This document shows, piece after piece, positions 47,828 through 55,887 of a DNA stretch of 64,000 nucleotides. Below the pieces are notes generated by a model. The model saw nothing but the letters and a program-made list of their open reading frames with translations, made no database searches and had not been told where the DNA came from. The DNA comes from Paludibacteraceae bacterium (GTDB lineage Bacteria > Bacteroidota > Bacteroidia > Bacteroidales > Paludibacteraceae): NCBI GenBank assembly GCA_017480285.1, contig JAFVAX010000100.1:21143-85142 (forward strand), read 5' to 3'. Each line of letters starts with the position of its first letter. Within the stretch, counting starts at the first letter, position 1. The position numbers and the translations under genes were made by a program.

Positions 47828-48706
47828 TCAGCAATCGGAAAAGTTAAAAACCTCTGCTCTCTTTTCCGCAGCACTGCGAAACCATGTCATCTGTCGTTTT
47901 GCATAATGCCGAGTGTTTTGTTTTATTAGGTTTTTAGCCTCTTCAAGCGACATCTGTCCGTCAAAATAAGCAAACAACTCCTTGTACCCGACGGTGTTTA
48001 GGCTATTGCAATGCCTATAGGGCAACACACTTCGCGCCTCTTCTACAAGCCCTTGCTCAAACATCTGTTCCACACGCTTATTGATACGCTCATACAACTC
48101 CTCTCTCGGTCTGAGTAAGCATCGTATATCAACAGAGAAATCCCGTTTTTTATCTGTTCGTTTGCATAGTGTAGAGTAGGGTACTCCGGCAGTAAGACTT
48201 ATCTCAATGGCATGTTGTAGCCTTCTCGGATTTTCCTTATCCGCTGCAGTTTCCAGATAATCAGGGTCTAACACTTTCAGTCTCTCCTGCAAACCTTCTA
48301 ATCCTTCGTTTTTGAAAACTTCGCTTACTTCTTGGCGTAATGCCGACGGTACTTGTGGCAAATCGTCCAAGCCGAAACAGACAGCATCCATATAAAGCAT
48401 ACTGCCACCGGTCATAATCAAAGTGTTGTGTTGTTTGAAAAGTTCAGAAAGAAGACTGATACAATCATGTTCGTATCTGCCGGCACTATAATTGTCCTGC
48501 AAGTCAAGAAAACTCACAAAATAATGCTTGACCCTCGCCTGTTCTTCCGGTGTGGGTGTGGCTGTACCTATTGGTATGCCTTTGTACATCTGCCTTGAAT
48601 CGCAGGAAATGATAGGGCAACCCAATTCCTCTGCCATCTTAAGGCTCAATGCAGTCTTACCAACACCCGTCGGACCGGTCAAAACAAGCAGTTTTTTATC
48701 CATCAC
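47828..48706 (-). CDS. miaA: tRNA dimethylallyltransferase
   Basis: MiaA adds an isopentenyl group to A37 of tRNAs reading UNN codons. The 292-residue enzyme has the P-loop GPTGVGKTALS (11-21), then SCDSRQMYKGIPIGTATP, MTGGSMLYMDAVCFGLDDLP and RHYAKRQMTWFR. Two ATG codons in a row begin the frame, at 48706 and 48703. It follows the pRiA4b-like gene by 5 bp and is probably in its operon. Confidence 0.94.
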   Translation of the reverse strand: MMDKKLLVLTGPTGVGKTALSLKMAEELGCPIISCDSRQMYKGIPIGTATPTPEEQARVKHYFVSFLDLQDNYSAGRYEHDCISLLSELFKQHNTLIMTGGSMLYMDAVCFGLDDLPQVPSALRQEVSEVFKNEGLEGLQERLKVLDPDYLETAADKENPRRLQHAIEISLTAGVPYSTLCKRTDKKRDFSVDIRCLLRPREELYERINKRVEQMFEQGLVEEARSVLPYRHCNSLNTVGYKELFAYFDGQMSLEEAKNLIKQNTRHYAKRQMTWFRSAAEKRAEVFNFSDC

Positions 48707-48711
48707 ACTTC

Positions 48712-49254
48712 TTAGAACAGGCTGCTGTCATCAAAGTTCATATCTCCGAAACCTTCAGGGTCAAGTTCGTCAGTGTCATATTCCGAATCACCATAGAAAT
48801 CTGTATCAAGGTCTATGTCTGTTTTCAGGTTGTCGGTCAAGTTCTCGGTCTTGAGTTGCTTCGGTGCTTTTCCCTTGCTTTCTGTAAGTTTGATGCCTTC
48901 AACATGTTGCTTCGGTACAATCTTTTTCAACTCACCGAAGAATGCACGCTCAAACATAGGGTCAAAAACATACATAAGCCGTTGATGTGCATCGTGAAGC
49001 AACTGCTCAAGCGTGGTGTCTGCCATGACCATATTATCATAGTCATAACTCGACTCCATCTCTACAAGCGTTACCTCTTGCTCTTTCTCCCAATGGTCAT
49101 CGCAAAGGAAAAACGAGGTCATCTGGTCGTCAGGATAACCTACCGACTTAAGAATAGCCTTGTGCAAATCTAAAAATGTGGCTTGCGGATCACAATCAAA
49201 ACTGCGTTTGAATGAGTCCGATTCATCCGACAAAAATGTTATTTGATATATCAT
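48712..49254 (-). CDS. plasmid pRiA4b ORF-3/IS1096 passenger-like protein
   Basis: This 180-residue protein starts MIYQITFLSDESDSFKRSFDCDPQATFLDLHKAIL and has FFLCDDHWEKEQEVTLVEM and LMYVFDPMFERAFFGEL, typical of the pRiA4b ORF-3-like family. The last 60 residues are very acidic (DLDTDFYGDSEYDTDELD). Databases often call these IS1096 TnpR passengers, but no insertion sequence is here. The gene is chromosomal, in one set with miaA. Its function is unknown. A good promoter lies just upstream. Confidence 0.8.
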   Translation of the reverse strand: MIYQITFLSDESDSFKRSFDCDPQATFLDLHKAILKSVGYPDDQMTSFFLCDDHWEKEQEVTLVEMESSYDYDNMVMADTTLEQLLHDAHQRLMYVFDPMFERAFFGELKKIVPKQHVEGIKLTESKGKAPKQLKTENLTDNLKTDIDLDTDFYGDSEYDTDELDPEGFGDMNFDDSSLF

Positions 49255-49277
49255 ATCTTTATTGATTTATTTTTCTA

Positions 49278-49309
49278 CAAAAATAGTATTTTATGATTTA
49301 TTTTGCAAA
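49278..49309 (-). promoter_or_regulatory. promoter of the pRiA4b-like gene and miaA
   Basis: On the minus strand TTTGC (49309-49305) and TATTTTTG (49285-49278) are 19 bp apart, matching the Bacteroidetes consensus. The -7 box is 24 bp before the ATG at 49254. Confidence 0.6.
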
Positions 49310-49333
49310 TTTTTCTTAAATAATGTTGATTTT

Positions 49334-49864
49334 TTATAGTCCGTAAACCAAAAAACCACCAACGCCACTCATAACGATAAGCAATATAGGGTTAAGTTTC
49401 AGCCATATAGTACCTAAAAATACCAAAGCAAAAAATGCTATACTCCAATAGTCAATAAAATTCTCACGATTCATTAGTAGCAATGCGGCAGAAGCAATAA
49501 GACCTATAACCAAATACCTCAATGCCTGCAAGACTGATTTTACATAAGGATTATCCTTCAACCGGAAATATATATTACACAAAGTGAGCATTATCACAAG
49601 CGAAGGCAGTATGATTGCCGTCGTTGCCACTACACTTCCCCATACCGACCCTGTAGCGGTATAACCTACATAGGTGGCAGAGTTTATCCCTATAGGACCG
49701 GGCGTCATCTGACTTATAGCCACTATATCAACAAACTCCTGCTGACTCATCCAGCCGTATTTGTCAATCTCACTTTGTATAAGAGCAATTATGGCATATC
49801 CGCCACCGAAACCGAACAAGCCAATCTTGAAAAAGGCAAAAAAAAGTTGAAGATAAACCATCAT
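49334..49864 (-). CDS. chromate transporter family protein, second half-size subunit
   Basis: This 176-residue membrane protein is one half of a split CHR family transporter. It has FFAFFKIGLFGFGGGYAIIALIQSEI at the start and VAISQMTPGPIGINSATYVGY after it, both signatures of ChrA. Five or six helices follow. The ATG at 49864 overlaps the TGA of the other half (ATGA). The longer ORF from 49996 has non-family residues and is rejected. Two short CHR proteins probably pair to export chromate or another anion. Confidence 0.88.
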   Translation of the reverse strand: MMVYLQLFFAFFKIGLFGFGGGYAIIALIQSEIDKYGWMSQQEFVDIVAISQMTPGPIGINSATYVGYTATGSVWGSVVATTAIILPSLVIMLTLCNIYFRLKDNPYVKSVLQALRYLVIGLIASAALLLMNRENFIDYWSIAFFALVFLGTIWLKLNPILLIVMSGVGGFLVYGL

Positions 49865-50409
49865 TTCTGCCTCCTTTCTCTCATATATGCCACAAGTAGC
49901 GCACACACTATGGTAACCACAATTATCAGTATCGGCGACACGCCACAAAGCCAAATCAAGAGTGCTGCCGCAATAGGTATCAATGCTGTCAGCCAACCTA
50001 TCTTTGCCGACCTTGCCATCTTTATAAGCGGAGCGGCTATCAAAGCAACAACTGCCGGACGAATGCCCTTAAACACAGCCTCTACTTGAGGATATTCCTT
50101 AAAACGGGTGAAACAAGTGGCTATCAGCAGGATAATCAAAAACGAAGGTAAAATACTTCCTAATACCGACACTACAACACCACGCCAACCTGCAAGTTTA
50201 TAACCTATGAATATCGCTGTATTAACTGCCATTATTCCCGGGGCAGACTGCGCCAAGGCAAGCATATTTAAAAACTCCTCCTCACCTATCCAACCGCGAC
50301 GATCAACAACTTCTGCCTGAACAAGAGGTATCATTGCATAACCGCCACCCAATGTAAAAGCACCTATCTTTAGAAATGTATAAAAAAGTTGAAACAAAAG
50401 TTTTAACAT
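49861..50409 (-). CDS. chromate transporter family protein, first half-size subunit
   Basis: This 182-residue paralogue has LKIGAFTLGGGYAMIPLVQAEVV and LALAQSAPGIMAVNTAIFIGYKLAG, the same signatures as its partner. Helices fill the rest, ending in a basic tail, RERRQK. It precedes the second half with a 4-bp overlap. Short CHR pairs are common in Bacteria and may be less specific than fused ChrA. Resistance itself is not shown. Confidence 0.88.
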   Translation of the reverse strand: MLKLLFQLFYTFLKIGAFTLGGGYAMIPLVQAEVVDRRGWIGEEEFLNMLALAQSAPGIMAVNTAIFIGYKLAGWRGVVVSVLGSILPSFLIILLIATCFTRFKEYPQVEAVFKGIRPAVVALIAAPLIKMARSAKIGWLTALIPIAAALLIWLCGVSPILIIVVTIVCALLVAYMRERRQK

Positions 50410-50470
50410 TGTACTTATTTTCGTATTTATTATGCAAATTTAATAAAAAACACACAAAACGACAAATAAA

Positions 50471-50501
50471 TTGTTTTTTTGCGTAAAAATTATTAACTTT
50501 G
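50471..50501 (+). promoter_or_regulatory. promoter of tsaB giving a very short or no leader
   Basis: TTG at 50471-50473 and TAACTTTG at 50494-50501 are 20 bp apart. The tsaB ATG starts at 50507, only 6 bp after the -7 box, so transcription should begin at or next to the start codon. Confidence 0.65.
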
Positions 50502-50506
50502 CATAT

Positions 50507-51208
50507 ATGAATATACTGCATATCGAAACATCAACCATAGTATGTTCTGCCGCTTGGAGCAAAAACGGCGAACCACAGAAGCAACTCATCAATCTTACAG
50601 ACGGTCAGCATGCCAAGCAACTGCCTTTGTTTATTGACGAACTACTGAATGATATACATAGTCAGAGTCTTAATCTCGACGCTGTCAGCATAGGTTCAGG
50701 CCCGGGCAGTTATACGGGTCTGCGTATCGCTACTGCTACTGCCAAAGGACTCTGTTATGCTATGCAAATACCGCTTATCGCCATTGATACTCTGCAAGTG
50801 TTAGTGGAAAATGTAAAGGAAAAGCAAAATTTCTGCAATCAACTGCCAACCGATACTTTGCTTTGTCCGATGATTGATGCCCGCCGTATGGAAGTGTATT
50901 GCGCACTCTATGATGCACAAGGTCAGCGACTTACCGATGTTGAAGCAAAGGTAATAACCAACGACAGTTTCTCCGATTATCTCAGCCAAGGCAAAGTGCT
51001 TTTCTTTGGCGATGGGGCGGGTAAATGCAAAGCCGTTCTCACTCACCCTAATGCTGTCTTTGTTGAGGGTATCGTTCCCGAAGCACGGTATATGGCAACA
51101 CTTGCAAAGGAAAAATATGAAAAAGCGGAAACGGAAAACACTGCCTACTACAATCCTTTCTATCTGAAAGAGTATCAAGCAATAAAGAGTAAAAATAAAG
51201 TTTTATAA
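50507..51208 (+). CDS. tsaB: tRNA threonylcarbamoyladenosine biosynthesis protein TsaB
   Basis: TsaB is the partner of TsaD in making t6A37 on ANN-decoding tRNAs. This 233-residue protein of the ASKHA fold has MNILHIETSTIVCSAAWS at the start and IGSGPGSYTGLRIATATAKGLCYA, the most typical TsaB motif. The ATG at 50507 is chosen over 50471 since the motif starts there and a promoter overlaps the longer frame. It is 26 bp upstream of galK. Confidence 0.93.
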   Translation: MNILHIETSTIVCSAAWSKNGEPQKQLINLTDGQHAKQLPLFIDELLNDIHSQSLNLDAVSIGSGPGSYTGLRIATATAKGLCYAMQIPLIAIDTLQVLVENVKEKQNFCNQLPTDTLLCPMIDARRMEVYCALYDAQGQRLTDVEAKVITNDSFSDYLSQGKVLFFGDGAGKCKAVLTHPNAVFVEGIVPEARYMATLAKEKYEKAETENTAYYNPFYLKEYQAIKSKNKVL

Positions 51209-51234
51209 CCATAAAAAACACAAAAATTTTAATT

Positions 51235-52401
51235 ATGAAAGTTCAAGAATTGAAAGACGCTTTCCTTGCTCATTACGGAAAGCCTGCACAAAAAGTGTAT
51301 TTCTCCCCGGGGCGCGTAAATCTTATCGGCGAACATACCGACTACAACGGCGGTCATGTATTCCCCTGTGCTCTTACTTTTGGTACACACATGCTCGTTG
51401 CAAAAAACAACGATAATGTACTTCGTTTCCACTCGCTCAACCTGCCTGACGCATCTAAAGAAGTGTCGCTTGCTGATGCTGTCAAACCGCAACCGGGTAA
51501 CCACTGGTGCAACTATCCGCTTGGCGTTATTGCGCAATTCCCGAAAATAGGTTTCGAACTCAAAGAAGGCTACGACATGCTCTTCTGGGGTAATGTACCC
51601 CCCGGAGCAGGACTCAGTTCAAGTGCCGCTATCGAAGTGGTTGCAGCTTACGCTTTCAGCGACCTTTTAGGCGCCGGCATAACACGCACCCAAATGGCAC
51701 AATTCGGTCAGGCTTCCGAACACGAATATGCAGGTGTCAACTGCGGTATAATGGATCAGTTCGCCTCCGCTTGGGGAAAGAAAGACCATGCCATCTACCT
51801 CAACTGCGATACGCTTGAGTTTGAGCATGTGCCCGTCAAACTCGAAGGGATAAAAGTTGTCATAGCCAATACCCACAGCCCGCATAAACTTGACTCTGGT
51901 GCTTACAACGACCGTGTGGCACAATGCCATGAGGCACTTGCTGAAATCAATAAAGTGCGTCCGCTCAAGCAACTTGCTGACCTGTCCGAACAAGAGTTCC
52001 ACGAGATAGAAAACCATATCACCGACCCTGTAGCACATCGCCGTGCCCGCCATGTCGTAACCGAATGTGAGCGTACTAAAAATGCTGTTGAGGCTCACAA
52101 GAGAGGTGATATACAGACCTTTGGCAAACTGATGTGCCAATCGCATGTCTCTTTGCGCGACGATTACGAAGTAACAGGTCTGCATCTTGATACGCTCGCT
52201 GAAGAAGCATGGAAAATCGACGGCGTAATAGGCTCTCGTATGACCGGTGGCGGCTTCGGTGGTTGCACCGTCTCGCTCGTTAAAGACGAAGCCATACCCA
52301 CTTTTATCGAGAAAGTAGGAAAGGCTTACGAGCAAAAAACAGGTATCAAAGCCGATTTCTATATTGCAGAAATAGGCGACGGAGCACAAACAGTTGAATA
52401 A
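51235..52401 (+). CDS. galK: galactokinase
   Basis: This GHMP kinase phosphorylates galactose to galactose-1-phosphate with ATP. The 388-residue protein has the galactokinase signature GRVNLIGEHTDYNGGHVFPCAL (about 23-44), the ATP site PPGAGLSSSAAIEVVAAYAF, and the C-terminal GGGFGGCTVSLVKDE. It starts 26 bp after tsaB and is followed by galM, 130 bp away. galT and galE are not in the window. Confidence 0.95.
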   Translation: MKVQELKDAFLAHYGKPAQKVYFSPGRVNLIGEHTDYNGGHVFPCALTFGTHMLVAKNNDNVLRFHSLNLPDASKEVSLADAVKPQPGNHWCNYPLGVIAQFPKIGFELKEGYDMLFWGNVPPGAGLSSSAAIEVVAAYAFSDLLGAGITRTQMAQFGQASEHEYAGVNCGIMDQFASAWGKKDHAIYLNCDTLEFEHVPVKLEGIKVVIANTHSPHKLDSGAYNDRVAQCHEALAEINKVRPLKQLADLSEQEFHEIENHITDPVAHRRARHVVTECERTKNAVEAHKRGDIQTFGKLMCQSHVSLRDDYEVTGLHLDTLAEEAWKIDGVIGSRMTGGGFGGCTVSLVKDEAIPTFIEKVGKAYEQKTGIKADFYIAEIGDGAQTVE

Positions 52402-52437
52402 GATATTTGTGTTGAATAATATATTTTTATAGTAAAT

Positions 52438-52501
52438 CCTCATTCTGACGAAGGTCAGGGTCTAAATAAAAGTAGTTCCTGAAACAAGTTTAGGATGAGG
52501 G
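52438..52501 (+). repeat. dispersed palindromic repeats, copies 13 and 14
   Basis: CCTCATTCTGACGAAGGTCAGGGTCTAA (52438-52465) is the GTCAG form. TTCCTGAAACAAGTTTAGGATGAGGG (52476-52501) is the other form in reverse. They fill the gap between galK and galM. Confidence 0.8.
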
Positions 52502-52532
52502 TAAATTGTGAATTGTAAATTGTGAATTGAAT

Positions 52533-53564
52533 ATGTTGAATCCAGAAAAATTTACAGGCTTCGCCGAACATCGCCGTATCGGACTATATACACTGCGCAA
52601 CCCTAATGGATTGGTTGCGCAACTAACCAACTATGGTGCAAAAATCGTTTCGCTCTATGTCCCTGCTGCTGACGGAAGCAGAAGGGATGTGGTGCTCGGT
52701 TTTAATACTCTTGAAGAGTGGCAAACAAAAGAGACATACTTCAATGCTATCATCGGTCGTGTTGCCAATCGTATAAAAGATGGTCGGTTCACGCTCGAAG
52801 GCAAGCAGTACCAACTCGCTACCAATAACGGAACAAACCATTTGCACGGTGGCAACTGCGGTTTCAACGAGCATGTATGGGATGTTGTCGGACAAACGGC
52901 ATATAGCATCTCTTTCCACTATCATTCAAAAGATGGCGAAGAAGGCTACCCGGGAAATGTCGATGTCTTTGTTACCTATCGTCTCACTCGCGACAATGCT
53001 CTTGAGATAACCTACGAAGGTAAAACCGACAAGACCACTCTGCTCGCACTAACCAACCATGCCTATTTCAACTTGTCAGGCGAAGGCACACCATCGGTTA
53101 ACGACCATACCCTGCAAGTCTTTGCAGACCAATATACGCCTTTTGACGACACCGCCTGCCCCGTAGGCGAGATTCAAGATGTGGAAGGCACACCTATGGA
53201 TTTTCGTGAACCTGTCAGGATTGGCGACCGTATCAGTCTTGACTTTTTCAAACCCGGACGAGGAATAGATAACAACTTCATCCTTCGCAAGACGGAAAAG
53301 AAAAAGAAACCCGAACTTGCAGCTGTGCTTTCCGATGGCAGTTTAACGATGCAAGTACTCACTACTATGCCCGCCCTACAGGTTTATACAGGCAACTATG
53401 TGGAAGAGAACATCGGTAAGTCGGGCAAACAGTACAGAGAGCAATGCGCAGTTTGTCTTGAAGCACAGAGCGTTCCTAATGCAGTCAATCAAAAAGAATA
53501 CCCATCGGTGATTCTTAAACCTAACGAAATATATTTCGAACAGACAATATATAAGTTCGTTTAA
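52533..53564 (+). CDS. galM: aldose 1-epimerase (galactose mutarotase)
   Basis: GalM interconverts the alpha and beta anomers of galactose and other aldoses, feeding galK. This 343-residue protein has the family's NFGAKIVSLYVP-like start, NGTNHLHGGNCGFNEHVW with the catalytic histidine, NHAYFNLSGEG with the second histidine, and LEAQSVPNAVNQ containing the catalytic glutamate. The ATG at 52533 is chosen over a TTG at 52527. It forms a galactose pair with galK. Confidence 0.94.
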   Translation: MLNPEKFTGFAEHRRIGLYTLRNPNGLVAQLTNYGAKIVSLYVPAADGSRRDVVLGFNTLEEWQTKETYFNAIIGRVANRIKDGRFTLEGKQYQLATNNGTNHLHGGNCGFNEHVWDVVGQTAYSISFHYHSKDGEEGYPGNVDVFVTYRLTRDNALEITYEGKTDKTTLLALTNHAYFNLSGEGTPSVNDHTLQVFADQYTPFDDTACPVGEIQDVEGTPMDFREPVRIGDRISLDFFKPGRGIDNNFILRKTEKKKKPELAAVLSDGSLTMQVLTTMPALQVYTGNYVEENIGKSGKQYREQCAVCLEAQSVPNAVNQKEYPSVILKPNEIYFEQTIYKFV

Positions 53565-53594
53565 GTCCGGAACATAAGTGTTTCCCACAGGAAA

Positions 53595-53612
53595 GCAAGT
53601 GCCCCCACTTGC
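53595..53612 (+). terminator. hairpin after galM
   Basis: GCAAGTG (53595-53601), a CCCC loop, and CACTTGC (53606-53612) form a 7-bp stem 30 bp after the galM stop. There is no U run, so intrinsic termination is uncertain. Confidence 0.4.
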
Positions 53613-53666
53613 GGATAAATTGTGATTTGTTATGTCCCATTTGCGACCTTACAGAGTGATGTGTTG

Positions 53667-53694
53667 CCTCACCCTGACGCAGGTCAGGGTCTGA
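53667..53694 (+). repeat. dispersed palindromic repeat, copy 15
   Basis: CCTCACCCTGACGCAGGTCAGGGTCTGA is a GC-rich version of the GTCAG form, with a CCCTGAC-GCAG-GTCAGGG stem. Confidence 0.8.
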
Positions 53695-53730
53695 AAAAGT
53701 GCGAAAAAAAGGCGAACAAAAACATCCGTA

Positions 53731-53787
53731 TAAATTCGTCAAATTCGCTTAATTCGTAGTAAAAAAATCTGCGTGATCTGCGTAATA
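53731..53787 (+). repeat. block of degenerate 9-bp direct repeats
   Basis: TAAATTCGT, CAAATTCGC and TTAATTCGT are arranged in tandem, followed by TCTGCGTGA and TCTGCGTAA. Such strings occur between genes in other Bacteroidetes and may be a remnant of a mobile short repeat. Confidence 0.4.
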
Positions 53788-53806
53788 AGCGTATTTTTTT
53801 AATTAC

Positions 53807-53854
53807 TATAATCAGCCACGAACGAACAAAAATCATCGTTTCTGGCTGATTATA
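53807..53854 (+). repeat. 12-bp inverted repeat
   Basis: TATAATCAGCCA (53807-53818) and TGGCTGATTATA (53843-53854) match exactly, with a 24-bp spacer that itself contains CGAACGA and TCATCGTTT. The structure could be a terminator, a small repeat element or a protein-binding site before the regulator gene. Confidence 0.55.
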
Positions 53855-53965
53855 ATTTGGAAAAAGTATCAATTATTCAGGTAATATACCCGAAAAAAAA
53901 TTGATAGTAGTGTGTTCCAAATACTGATTTGTTTGTTAATTTTGCATTTATTGTCCTTTTTTTCA

Positions 53966-53996
53966 TTGTAGTTTGGCTCTTTTTTTTATATCTTTG
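53966..53996 (+). promoter_or_regulatory. promoter of the TPR-AraC regulator
   Basis: TTG at 53966-53968 and TATCTTTG at 53989-53996 are 20 bp apart. The following CATTGTTTTTCTGAAAA is shared with the leader of the small AraC-like gene at 55888. Confidence 0.6.
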
Positions 53997-54022
53997 CATT
54001 GTTTTTCTGAAAATGATAAAAA

Positions 54023-55696
54023 ATGGGCATTTCATTACGCAAAATTATATTGTCTGTCATTATTCTGTTGAGCCTTTCTGTCTTGGCAGAACCTGTTGAT
54101 TCTTTATTGGAGATTTTCGACCGCAAACCATCGCTTAAGACCGCCGACGCTTTTTTCGCATATCTCTATGAGCAGGAGTTCACTGATGAGCCTCGTATGT
54201 ATAGCAACATACCAACCCCTTCGATTGATACCGTCAAGGCCTTGGTATGGTACTGGGCAGGTGAGTGGTACTATGCCACACAGCAATACCCGCTTGCAGA
54301 GAAAAATCTGCTCCGTGCATTGGAACTGATGAAGTATGCCGACAGGATATCCTATTCCGACAATCTTGCCATGCTCGGTTTGGTGGAGATGCGTCAGTCG
54401 AAGTATGAAGAGGCTCTTAGATATATGCACCAATGCTATGATTTGGATGTTCAGAGTGGTGATGCGGAGCGTATCAGCTCCTCGCTCAATACGATAGCCG
54501 GCACGCTGATGGCGGCAGGCAATCCTACCGAAGGAATAAAATACGAGCTTCGTGCCATCGAGTACGCCAAGAAAGCCGGCAATCCAGTGCGTTTAGCGGT
54601 AGTATATGGCATGGCGAGCGAGATTGAGCATACCCTACATAACGACGAAAAAGCACTCTGCTATGCCGATAGTGCTTGTATTATGGAGGCTACCACCGGC
54701 AATATGCGCAAGATGATGGTCCGTAAATCGCAGAAAGCCTCTATTCTCAATGGACTCAAACGCTACGCCGAAGCCGTAGAAATCCTTGAGGAGGTTATCC
54801 CCTTCTTTCGTGAGTCAGGCGATAGACTGTCGCTTGCTATCTCGCTTAACAAGATGGGTATTGCCATGCACGGACTCGATCGCGCGAAGCAGGCACTCCA
54901 ATATCTGTACGAAGCAATTGATATATGTCAGCAGATAGGCAACCTCGTCAACGAGGCGTATGCGCAACGCGAAGTATATGAGATACTTTTCAAGGAAAGC
55001 CCCGAAGAGGCACGCTCGCATTTGGCACGCTATCACTTCCTCAAAGACTCTCTTTATAGCCAAGCCACTGCCGAACAGATTGCACGCTTCAATGCTGAGT
55101 TTCGCGTGGACGAGATAGAAGTGGAGAACAGCCGACTCAAGAAGCGCGACAAGATGTTTGCAATCGTTGCTGCTTGCGTAGCCCTGATTTTAGTCGTAGC
55201 GGTGGTTGTTGTTACACTTCTCTATCGCAAACGCCGTAAAGCTATCGATGGTCAACTGGAAGCTCTTATGGCAGAGATCAACCGCTTTAAGACACAAGAA
55301 ACACAGGATGTACCTACCCAAGAAACAAAAACCAACACCGACAAAACGCTCTCTTTGGCAGAACGAAACTTCTTGGAAAGTATAATGGCGACTACAACCT
55401 GCTTGATGCAAACCTATTCTGTCACGGTGGAAAAAGTTGCTGAAAACCTATGTCTTACGCCCAAAACTCTCAATCGCAAGGTGATGGACTTAACCGGCAT
55501 CTCCACCAAGCAGTATCTGCTTCTTATACAGCTTGAGCAGTCGCGTAAAATCCTTCTCGAAGATGAAGAAGCAACCATTGTTGATGTGTCTTTGAGGTGT
55601 GGCTTTGAAAATGTAAACACTTTCTCTACAGCGTTCAAAAGAGTTTATCACCTCTCCCCGACCGAGTTCCGTCGTAAAAAGCAATCCTCATCCTGA
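54023..55696 (+). CDS. membrane-anchored TPR regulator with AraC-type DNA-binding domain
   Basis: This 557-residue protein has a signal/anchor sequence (about 7-22), then TPR repeats (about 70-345; GEWYYATQQYPLAEKNLLRALEL and QSKYEEALRYMHQCYDL are clear ones). A coiled stretch and a transmembrane helix (about 377-399, basic RKRRK after it) follow. The end is a cytosolic AraC-family helix-turn-helix (about 445-553; VEKVAENLCLTPKTLNRKVMDLTG and VSLRCGFENVNTFSTAFKRVY). The layout suggests an outside sensor that controls transcription from the membrane. The last codons and stop (QSSS then TGA) lie within a dispersed repeat, so the end was probably changed by it. Confidence 0.9.
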   Translation: MGISLRKIILSVIILLSLSVLAEPVDSLLEIFDRKPSLKTADAFFAYLYEQEFTDEPRMYSNIPTPSIDTVKALVWYWAGEWYYATQQYPLAEKNLLRALELMKYADRISYSDNLAMLGLVEMRQSKYEEALRYMHQCYDLDVQSGDAERISSSLNTIAGTLMAAGNPTEGIKYELRAIEYAKKAGNPVRLAVVYGMASEIEHTLHNDEKALCYADSACIMEATTGNMRKMMVRKSQKASILNGLKRYAEAVEILEEVIPFFRESGDRLSLAISLNKMGIAMHGLDRAKQALQYLYEAIDICQQIGNLVNEAYAQREVYEILFKESPEEARSHLARYHFLKDSLYSQATAEQIARFNAEFRVDEIEVENSRLKKRDKMFAIVAACVALILVVAVVVVTLLYRKRRKAIDGQLEALMAEINRFKTQETQDVPTQETKTNTDKTLSLAERNFLESIMATTTCLMQTYSVTVEKVAENLCLTPKTLNRKVMDLTGISTKQYLLLIQLEQSRKILLEDEEATIVDVSLRCGFENVNTFSTAFKRVYHLSPTEFRRKKQSSS

Positions 55697-55743
55697 CGCA
55701 GGTCAGAATCTAAAAAGTGCCTGAATCAAGTGCAGGATGAGGG
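55686..55743 (+). repeat. dispersed palindromic repeats, copies 16 and 17
   Basis: CCTCATCCTGACGCAGGTCAGAATCTAA (55686-55713) contains the stop codon of the AraC regulator. TGCCTGAATCAAGTGCAGGATGAGGG (55718-55743) is the other form in reverse orientation. Together they separate the regulator from its truncated paralogue. Confidence 0.8.
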
Positions 55744-55856
55744 TAAAAAGGTGATATTTTGCCAAAAATTACCCAAATAGAATATCTCTTGTGCATTTTG
55801 TCCGATTTTTGGGGATTTTTGTCCGATTATTCATCATAAGAATGAGAAAAATGCCG

Positions 55857-55880
55857 TACCTTTGCATTGTTTTTCAGAAA
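55857..55880 (+). promoter_or_regulatory. promoter/leader of the small AraC-like gene, shared with the long one
   Basis: TACCTTTG at 55857-55864 fits a -7 box, but the -33 box is weak. CTTTGCATTGTTTTTC then GAAAA matches the leader of the 54023 gene over about 16 bases. TTGTCCGATTTTT appears twice upstream (near 55797 and 55818). Confidence 0.5.
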
Positions 55881-55887
55881 AGAATAA

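Larger units (their letters stand above)
53565..54022 (+). other. 458-bp gene-free region with hairpins and repeats
   Basis: No ORF is convincing here. It holds a GCAAGTG-CCCC-CACTTGC hairpin at 53595-53612, one dispersed repeat (53667-53694), short direct repeats at 53731-53787, a 12-bp inverted repeat at 53807-53854, and the promoter of the next gene. Confidence 0.7.

Noticed and set aside
48712-49254. Insertion sequence suggested by the IS1096 passenger-like protein
   Set aside because: There is no transposase, inverted repeat or target duplication; the gene forms a set with miaA under a normal promoter.
49865-49996. 44-residue extension of the second chromate transporter half
   Set aside because: It lies in the other half's coding region and has no family residues; the ATGA overlap marks the true start.
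51667-52443. 258-residue minus-strand ORF opposite galK
   Set aside because: It is a shadow of galK, whose kinase motifs are clear, and it shows no family motif of its own.
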